Positions 51,052 through 61,800 of a stretch of DNA of 64,000 nucleotides are shown here, piece after piece. The notes below the pieces were generated by a model. That model had not been told where the DNA came from. It saw only the letters and a program-made list of their open reading frames with translations, and did not search any database. The DNA is from Brugia malayi (Eukaryota > Nematoda > Chromadorea > Rhabditida > Onchocercidae). The stretch is taken from positions 12,086,001 through 12,150,000 of the forward strand of contig NW_025062478.1 in NCBI RefSeq assembly GCF_000002995.4. The letters are read 5' to 3'. The position numbers and the translations under genes are program-made. Within the stretch, counting starts at the first letter, position 1; each line of letters begins with the position of its first letter.

Positions 51052-54000
51052 ATGGATGAGCGAGAAAAGTCGCACTGCAAAAATGCTTCTACTTCTCAAG
51101 ATAGTTTAAAGTAAATGTTTTCCTTTTCTTTTTTTTTTCTTTTTTTTTTTTTTTTGTTTTTTATAAATAATAGACAAAATTTGAAATAAACAATATGATA
51201 ATTTATAAAATATACTTATATCTTTTAAATATGATCACATTTTCACAAATATTTTATTATTTTGTTTAATTTGACACAATTAACTATGAAATTAATGCAA
51301 TGATTAATCAATGAATTATAGAATGGAAATAATAGAAGATGGAAATTGGATGAATGTTAAAACAATTCAACAAGATGAGCCAATAGCTCATTCATCAACA
51401 CTTGATAAAAATGATAAAGATGCTGTCATATCTTATTCAACAAGTAAGTGCTTAATTAATAAATTCAAAATTTTCTACATTTCATTTTTGTCTTTTTTTA
51501 ACGAAATATTGATATTTTTTTTAAATAAAAAATGAATGATTGATGAAAGTAAAAATGAGAATGATTTTTGGAAATTTGCATAAATTCTTCAAAAAAAAAA
51601 ACTGTTAAATTTTTTAAATTAATAATTGAACCAATGTTTTAGTTCATTTAGTCTTTGTTTATTTTACACATTCAATTATAAAATTTATATTTTATGAAAA
51701 TTTACTGCATTCTAGTCTTATTTATAGTTTTTTCCCTTTTTGCATTTTTGAGAACCAATTAATGTACGTTGAAATAAATCTCAACGATCTGAATAAATAA
51801 TTTATCGAATAAGTTCGTCGAATAACCTAGCTATTTCATACCTTTTATTCAGGTAATTAATTAAGTTTGAATAAGATAAAATAGCATTCATAAAATAGTT
51901 GATCGTTTTTGATTAATATAATTTTAGATCGTGAAAAAGTTTATCATAAAAACGCAGGAACTATTGAAGAGATACATGTTCTGGAAAGTTCAGGTAGAAC
52001 TACCAGAGATTTTGCCGAAGAGCATTGGTCATCGGAAATTAAATCATATGTAATGCCTGAACCACCTAAATTTATACAGGTATATGCTAATTATTTTTTC
52101 AATTAACAAACTCTACATTCTCACAGGTAATTAGCAATTTGCTAAATTAGTTAGATTATTTGTGTATTTTTTTATTTTATCATTTATAAGAATATATTTA
52201 ATATGTTGTGATATGAGTTTGATATAAAAATTTAAAGGTGTAAAAATAATTTTCATTCACTTCTTGCTAAAAGATTAGTGCTCTATGAATGTATTCTATT
52301 AAAATTTAACATTAATTATAACTTTCACTTTATCCTTACCTTATTATTTCTCTTTCCAGGTAATTAAAGCATTTCGAGTATTAGCCACTGATACATTAAC
52401 ACTTGTTGTTGAAGTACAAAGTGATCCACCAGCAATTTTTGAATGGTTTTGTAATGATAGACCAATACAACAAAATCGGCGCAAATTTAAGGTTTGATTG
52501 TTTTTAAGGAAATAGTAATTTTTTTATAATTCTGAAGGCTATAATATAAAATTTCATTAAGGAAAAAATTGTATAAAATAAAGTTTGTTAAAGTAAACAA
52601 ATGATATTTTAGGCACGTCATGGAATTAACATTACCACTCTGACCGTTGAGGGCCCGGAACAGGGTGTGTATAAATGTACTGCACGGAATCCGGTTGGCA
52701 TATCCACTACATATGGCTATGTTACTGTCAATGGTACCACTCTTTTCTAGTTTTTTTTTTTTTTAATTTGAAATTTCATTTATTAAACAAATTTGTTGTT
52801 AAACTGCTATATGCAAGTTAAAATTTAAAATATTATTTTTGATATTAATGTTTTAATAATTGATAAAATTTTATCTTTTTCATAAATGCAAATTAATTTC
52901 TAATTATATTATTAGAAAATGGAAAAATATCGCAAATCAAATTCCATTTTTTTTAATCAAATAAATATGTTTTTTTTTTAATCAAATTATTATTTTAGAA
53001 TTTTTATTTTCATTTCTATTGAAATACTTTTTCAGCTCCACCATCATACAAAACATGGTTAGAGCAAACACATGAAGTTAATGAAGAAATGAATATGGAA
53101 ATTATCGATAAAGAAAACATCCGTAAATTTACCAATCATTTTTTAGTGATAATTGAGGATGGTGAAGAATTATTTATTTAAAAAGAAAATGGTTTAAATT
53201 ATTTTATAATTAAATTTTATTTTATATAACATATTTTTTCAAATCAAATTATTATTTTAGAAACATCGACTGATATTCCACCCAAATTTATCCAACAAAT
53301 ACCAAATTTAACATTACGACCTGGTACTGAAGCACTTATTGATGTTGAAGTGGAAGCATCGCCACCAGCCAAGTAAAACTTATTTCTTCATTTTAAGTTT
53401 ACACGTGAAATTCACACGTCAAAATTATGCATATACATTAAGTGCACTTATTTGATGAATACATAATGTGCAAGTCAAAAAAAAAAAATGAAAAAATTGA
53501 ACCGAAAAAAATAAAAAAAAAAATGATATTTAAAACTTTTCTTTAATCTTTACGCGAATACGTCAAGTATATGTTTAATATTTATATTAATAGTATAATA
53601 TAATTCCCAGAATTAGCATTTATTTCTCATAACAAGTATTTTACATTTTTGAAAAATTTTTGACTATCCTCTTTTTTGATAAAAATTTAAGTTCAAATAT
53701 TGAAATGTGAAATGCTCAAACAAGTAACATTTTTTGTTGGAATGTAGAAAGAGTAATGTTCATTATTGATTCAGAAACGATATAATTCAAATAAAAATTT
53801 TTCTAAACTACAAGTAATTTTTTTTATCAGTGAAATGATGTCATTTTTTTTTTTTTTTCAAATGCTATGATTTTATTTTTAAATGATTTTTAACATAAAT
53901 TTTAAGGCAAATAATGAGATGGTAACAGTGTTGGGAAAAGTGCTTGTGCTGTTTTTTGTTTCTTTTTTAATGTTTTTCGTTAGGACTGCAATATTACTAT

Positions 54001-54261
54001 CAAATAAATCAAAATAAATAAATCAAAAGAGATTAGGATTTTATTTATGGTCAGAAATATGACCTATTTACTATTTCAGATTTACTTGGTACGTGAACGG
54101 TGTCCAGTTTCGTGATACGGTGGGACAGATCGAAGTTTATTATCCGGTAGCTAATCGTTGTATTGCTCGATTTCCAATTCCTCAAAAGGGTGAATACAAA
54201 GTAATTGCGGAAAATAGAGCCGGTAAAGAGCACAGCATCGGATATATTGATATCAAAAATG
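51052..54261 (+). other. Titin-like gene: N-terminus and Ig1-Ig2
   Basis: Exons are 51052-51113, 51322-51443, 51928-52079, 52360-52491, 52613-52733, 53036-53161, 53261-53372 and 54080-54261. About 100 acidic, polar residues precede the first Ig, which starts 'PEPPKFIQVIKAF' and has 'FEWFCNDRPI' and 'GVYKCTARNPVG'. A linker with 'YKTWLEQTHEVNEEMNME' follows, then Ig2 ('IPPKFIQQIPNLTLRPG', 'FTWYVNGVQF', 'GEYKVIAENRAG'). Ig2 lacks both core cysteines. The 53036 exon has an in-frame TAA at 53179-53181 if its GAT G|GTGAAG donor is not used. Confidence 0.8.
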
Positions 54262-55813
54262 GTAATTATTATATTCTTGCTAATCTATTTGACTTAAAAA
54301 AAAAATATAAATTAGATATTATTTCATTCTTGAATACGATTATAAATTTAAAGTAAACAATAAGAAAAAAAAAAAAAAAACTTTTTTACTTTCTTTTAAA
54401 TATTGACATAACGAAACTCATAATACTTATTTATAGAAGTTATGCATCATCAAACACAATTACCACCTCTACCAAATGATCATATCTATCATCATTCATC
54501 GTATGCCGAATCTGAGCATCGTAAGCATTTTATAATTTACTATTTTCATTTCAAAAGTTTTGTTTTTTCGAGGCTATTTTGATTAATGAAAGTTTCATTT
54601 TTAAATTATCATTTCAAACTTATGAGTGTTTATAGGTGATATACCATTGTTACAAGGTCGAGGACGAGCATCTTCAGTAAGTAGAATAATTGATTATTAT
54701 GAAGAAAGTAGCTATTATCAACGCTCGACAAGCTTACCTCGACAAATTGATTATCCATATGAAATTAAGAAAACAACGGAAATCATTCGAAAGCGAAAAG
54801 ATGGTTCGTTTTTGTGTTAACATTTAAATAAAATTAATATCATTAGCAAAAAATCATAGAAAATTTATTTTACTGGTAGCAAATTGTTATCTTATACAAT
54901 TTGATGAAATATCTTCAGCAGTTATTCATAATTAACAAATTTTAATGAATGAAGAAGACACTTAAAGTTTATTTAAAGTATGAAATATTATAAACATAAA
55001 AGGAACAAATTCTCAAACATAATGGCTTTATGATTTTAATAAAAATGTTGTAATATTATTTTCGAAAATTTTATTCATCAAACATTTTTTTCTTTTTTTT
55101 CTGTTTTTTGTTCAATGATAGCAAAGATTGATTGAGGGATAAAGTGTTGAGGATGAATAGTTTACGAAAAAATTGTGAATAATATTCATAATTGCAAATT
55201 CTTCTTTCAATAGTGACCAAATAGTTAATCTTTTATTTTTGATTTAAAATTGATGCAAATGAAAAAGAACTTTTCAAATCATTTATCATCTATGCACTAA
55301 AAATTTATTATTTTTGAATGTTCGTAAATTATGAACTAGTTTTATATGAGTTAAATTAAATTAGTAAAATTAAAAAAATGAATTATTTTATACTTAGTAA
55401 GTATTTGTATAGAACGAAAACTTTATGATTTATTTCATTATAGGTAATAAAATATTTTTTTTTGTTCATTTATAAGAATTCTTTGGTGAATGTTTGAATT
55501 TTTCTTCCAATCAAAATGATGTGCATCTTTTCTGTTAACAAAATTTGCATGCAGTGTTTAACTGAACAAAATGAAAAAAATGAATTGCTTATTTTATTTT
55601 ATTTAAAATTGCGTTTTTCTTTTTCTTTTTTTTTTTTTGAAAAATATGTTTTTTGAAATAAATAATTTGTAAATTTTTTTAAATCAAATTTTCATTCTGC
55701 TTTTGATTTGTTATTTTGTTTTCTTTTGTGTTATATTTCTTTTTCTTTTTGTTTGTTTGTTTAGTTTTTTTGCTTTCTTGCAAAATCAAATTTTTTAGAC
55801 TCAGAACAATTGC

Positions 55814-55845
<32 letters not shown>

Positions 55846-58800
55846 AGGAAGGAAGAGCAACATCGTGAACAACAATACTTATCATTAAAAGAATTTGTTG
55901 AAACAAAAGAAGAGCAACTACTACAGCCTATAAAACGTCGACGTTACAGTGAAACAACACAACATTTGCTACCACAAAAACCAATTTTTACTAGTAAATT
56001 ACCAGTTGAAATTGCAATTGGTTCAGATGATGATTTGGTGCTCAATGTTGATTTTAAAGCAATTCCAAGAGCAGATGTGAAATGGAATGTAAATGGATTT
56101 GAATTAAAAGATTCAAAAAAAGTTACAATAGTTAATGAAAATGATCATTCAACGCTTACCGTTCGATCACCAATTCGCTATGGACGTTATAATGTGACAA
56201 TAATGAATGAATATGGTATGAGTAATCAAAGTACACGAGTTCATTATGATGTGAACAGAGAAGATGAAAAGATGACTAAAGAACAATCATATCATTTGGA
56301 ATTGAATAAACAACCGATTGCTGCTACTATTACTACCACTGGATTAGTTGATGGTTGGGAATTGATCGATGAACAACAACGATCGAGCAAATCAGCTGAT
56401 TCATTTGAAACTGTTAAATATGTGGAGACAGTTCGAGCAGCTACAGAAGGTTATGAAACACCAACACCAACACCACGTGATGAAGCGTTTGCTTCACGTC
56501 AATCATTTCATTCATCTACGTATAACGTACGTCAAAATGAAGAAATTATTGATGGAAGAAGTACAATTAATTATGAAACATCAAAAATTCCACCACAATT
56601 ACTACCAAAACCAATAACACCTATCATTCATGAACCGTTAGAGAGAGTAAATGTTTCCGAAATATCACATGCATCACCTTACACAGAAAAACGATACGAA
56701 GAAGTGACAAGTGGCATTTCGAAAATTATTTATGAAACACCGCAGGCATTATTGTTACCATCGAAATTTACTGAACCAATGTTAGATACAACAACATTTA
56801 CGGAACAGAAATACGAGAAAGTTAATGGTATGGAAAACGGATATGAAATCATAAATGATAATGTATCATCCACAAAAACAAAATTACAAAATGAAATTGA
56901 TATCGAAAAGAAAACATTCCGTATTCCAGTACCTCGTGTTCCGGAACCAATTCCAAAATATCCATTCATTTTAAAGCAACCGAAGCCGGAAATTCGTCTA
57001 AAAGCAGGTGAAAAGCTTGTGTTAGAATCTAAAGTTGAATCATCACCACCATCTCAATTCAAATGGTATCAGAATAACTTTGAAGTACGACCATCATCAT
57101 CAATCATTCTTGAAAGTCCAGCAGTGAACGAAAGTCGGGCTACATTTTTGAAACCAATTAGTGGTACTTATAAAATGGTTGCTTCCAATATTCATGGTTC
57201 CTGTAGCAGTACAACCCGTGTGATTACTGAAGTTACTGAAGAATGGATAACTGAGTCTACTGTTTCCGTGATTCGATCAGTGCCGGAGAAGCTAGAATCA
57301 AAATATCAGCTTGTAAAAAGATCTCATAAAGGAACACGAGATGATTTACCCAAAGCTCCTCGAATTGTGGAAGCTTTCGCTCCAATTCTCAAAATTGCCA
57401 ATAATGAACCGCTCATGTTACGTGTTACTGCAGATGCAATACCGGAAGCGGAATTCCGCTGGATGTTAAATAATTTCGAAGTAAGACCAAGTCAAACGGT
57501 TACTGTTGAACGCCTCGGAGTAAATATTTCACAAGCTACATTCCATAATCCGATAAGTGGACGATACGAAGTGGTAGCTACAAATTTATTAGGTCAAGAT
57601 TCATGCTCTGGGAAAGTAATTGTTGATTACGCAGAAGAGGCGCAAATTGCCCCAATTCAACCAATCGTAAGACCAGTTATTCCTAAAATTCCTGTCTTTA
57701 TAAAAGCACTACCAGGTGAAACACAGTTATATCCTGATGAACAAGAATTCCGTCTTTCTGTATCGGTACATGGTGAGCAACCGATTACATTCCGTTGGTT
57801 TGCAGATGGTAGTCTTTTGTCAAATAGTGTCGAACATCAAATGATTAATGATTTAGAAAACAGTACATTAGTTGTACGTAAACAAACCGTATGTGATGTC
57901 GATTATGCGGTTGAAGTCTCCAATACTTACGGAGCTGTATGGTCTGAGACGACAGTAAGGCCACCGTCACCAACGACATCTTTCACTGCTAGCAGTGCTA
58001 CTTCAGTGGAAAGTTCATTAGCAGAAGTGAATGATACACAACCATCCTCACCACGTTATACTATCATCTTAGCCGATAAAGATTTACAACAAAATGATGA
58101 ATTTACCGCACATGTAGCTATTAATGTGGAATCTAGTCCGTGTGAATTTTTCTGGACTCTTAACGGACGTGATATCCGTACAATTCCGGGATTTCATATT
58201 GAATCTACATTTTATGAATCTACTATTTACATCAAATCGATGTTATCAAAACATTCTGGTGAATTATCAGTTGTAGCGAGTAACAAATATGGTACTGCAA
58301 GGTCAACAGCTAAAATCATCGTTCATCCATGTTAGTAGTCTTCGGATTTAAATTAAAAACTTAGTAATAGATATATGCTTAATTAATTCTATTAATATTT
58401 GAAGCTAACGTTTATTACTCTCGTGCAACCGATTTTTTTTTTCATTATTTACCTAAAAGTTTTGACTAAAAAAGTATTACAATATAGCTATAATCATTTT
58501 ATTTACAGTATATTATAGTATTTTATTAACATAGGAGTAGTTACAATGATTTCATCTAAAAATATAGTAATTTAAGAAGAGATGCACGCTATTCTAAATG
58601 TTTGGAGTTTTAATCGTAATTATTATAATAATTATTTTAATTATCTTACCTTTATTCATGAAAAGGAATTACTTCTTTCTTTCCATTTTAAAATTTTTTC
58701 AGAAATTTTTAGAAGGAAAATAAAGAGTAGTTCATCAGTCAAAAGTGAAATTTAAATTCTTCCATTGGAATCATCATAAGAGTATTTTGTATTGCCTTTC

Positions 58801-61800
58801 AGTACGTGAAAAATCATATGAATTTATTTCGGAAATAGAAACTATACCAGCTGAACGACCACCACGAATTGTTTTACCTTTACGACCTTTCGTTTTTCGA
58901 GCAGGTAGGTAATTGATCAGATTTTTTCATTTTTTATATTATTGTGATACATCAGGAAGTGCTACTATAAGGCAAACATCATTTAATCCTCCAATGTAAT
59001 GTATTAGAAATTATGAAGTTAACATTAATACTTTCTGTAATATGATCAATTTTTAATCTGACTTAAAAAATTGAAATTAAATTTTCCATCTTCTCATACT
59101 CATTAATTTATAAAATATTTGAATTATTTTTCACAAATTTCATGCATATAAATGTGTAGGTGAATCACTGGAATTACGTTGTCGTGTTGATGGTTTGCCA
59201 CGACCGGAAGTATTCTGGACCAAAGATGGAATTCGTGTTGATGATGGAATGGTAGAAAAAGAACTCATCACTCTTCAATATCCGGATGGCAGACATGAAT
59301 TAATTAATCCGCACTGTGAACCGGAAGATGCTGGTTTATACCAGTTAACAGCACGTAATATCCATGGATCCACAAATACTTCAGCTTATATTCACGTTGA
59401 AAGTAAGCAGAAAACGAGTAATTTTGTACAGTGGAATAACCTCTTTTATGATAAAATGTTGCGGGAAAAAGAATGAATTAATTGTATGAGTTTTATAATT
59501 GTATTATTTAAATTTTAATTTGAAATTCTTTAGTTATATTTTATATTTCAATAAAAAAATATTATTTCAGGGAGAGAAACAGTAGAAACGACAACAACAG
59601 AAACGGTAGAAATTTCAGTTCTCAATTAAAAAAGTCATAAAAAAATTTATCAATATTATGCAAATTTAATTTTTTCTTCAATAAATTTCTCACTCTAATA
59701 GAATTGTTATATAAATAATTTTTACGCTGGTCATATTATAATTAATTATTATATTAGTAATAATTTAATTTAGCTCAATTTTTCAACTGTCTAATTTATT
59801 TAGAGAAGTGAAATTCAAGAAGTGATTCATCGAGGAGTATCAAAGCCACGATTCAGTAATGTAATATCGAAACAGTATGAGGATGATATGATTGTGAGTT
59901 GCAAGGTGATAAGTGAAACACCAGTAGTGATATCGTGGTTTAAGGATGGACAACGTCTCTATCAAACTTACAAGTATCGCATGCAGAAATTATCTGATAA
60001 TACGTATACGCTTACAATATGCAATGTTGACAAATGGGATGAAGGTATAATCTATCTGATATGATTAAATGAATGATTAATCAACGATAGAAATAAGTAG
60101 TAAACATGGAAATGAAGAGAAAACTGATTATAAAATAGATGAATGACAAAATAAATATGATAAATCCATTGGTGTTGTAATTTTATTAATAAATAAATAA
60201 ATAAATTTCATAAATAAATTAATTGATACTACAAAATATTGTTCTTTTTTTTGTGCATTTATTTATTAATTTTATTTTATTAAGTATGGAAATTTATTTA
60301 AGTATTAAAAAAAAGATAACATTGATAATAATTTCCCATTACTTTCCTATATCATAAGACAATAGAATTTTGCTTTAAAAAATATGGCATATTGTGAAGC
60401 TAATATAAAAACTTTTCTATTCTAGGCTCATATACATGCCGTGCTGAAAATACATATGGTAGCTCAGAAACAAGCATGTTTATTCGACCTTTAGTTAAAA
60501 CTCGAGAGATAAGTGAGGAGATATTGGTTGAAGAAAATGATAGTGAAGTAATTGGATTGCAGGATAATATTGGCTATGTGAAGAAGGTATGTAATATATA
60601 ACTTTTAATTGTTTAGAATAATTGTAATCATTTATGGAGGAAAAGTGCTCAATGATGAATTGTAAATAAGCTTATAAAGAAACGAATTTTAAAAAATGAA
60701 AATTTAAAGGAGATAAATAGGAAACTTAAAAAAATAATTTAGTTTGACTTGAATATTCCATGAAAGTTCTGTTTAAAAGTATTGTCTTAAAATTTAAACT
60801 AAATTTTTTTCAGAGATACACCGATACAACGGTTAAAGTATCAGTAGAGCCTGAAGTAAGCGGTAGTCAAGAGGTATATAGTCATACGGCGGAACTACGA
60901 AAAACTGAAGGTTTAAATTACTCATTTTTTAATGTTTTTAGATTCAATTATATTACTTCCTATAAAATAATTTAAAAAAAGAATTAATTTTAGCTGAATA
61001 TAAGCTATTGGTAAAAGTTGCCGAAATTGTTGCAAGTAAATTAGTCGCTAAAGTAATAATCGATGAAGCGATAAATGTAGCACTGAGACGAATGAATGTA
61101 GTAGCAATTGAATCTAGTGAAGAGGAAGAATTTGAATCAATCAGTGAACAACAGCCATGTCCACCAAGGTTTGTTACAGTGGAAATAAATATTATTTGGG
61201 AAAGGGGTTTGTTGATCTCCGACAGATTTGTTTGATATAGATGAAAATATGTGGAGAGTAACACAGGAATATAGTATTTCATTTTAAAATTTGTGAAGAT
61301 TGAGGTATTAAATGGAGGAGAACCTTTTTTAGTTATGCCAACTGTTTTAGTGCGACGAACTGGGAATGATAATAAATTCTTTGTTTGGCTCTAAGATAGT
61401 CACAGTCATAATGTAAACAAAGAAAGGGAGAATTAATATGAAGTAGGGAACATTTTATAAAGGATTTATGTTAGAAACATAACATTAGAAACAAGGGTTT
61501 TTTCTTTTTTTTTTTTTTTAATTTCATTTATATTTTTGTTTTTAATATTTCAGAGTTTTGTGGTACTAAATTTTCGAGACAAAATATGCTTATAATTAGC
61601 ATATTTAAAATGACATTTATAATATGTTTTAGAATTAAAATAAGGAGAGAGAGGGCATTAATATATCGTATAATTTATAGATTTGAAACAAATATCGAAT
61701 GTTATACAGTTGATATTGGTGATGCTGTCGTGTTGCATACTGATATTAGTGGATATCCTCAGCCAAATGTTGAATGGTATTTTGGTGAGCAAAAACTTGA

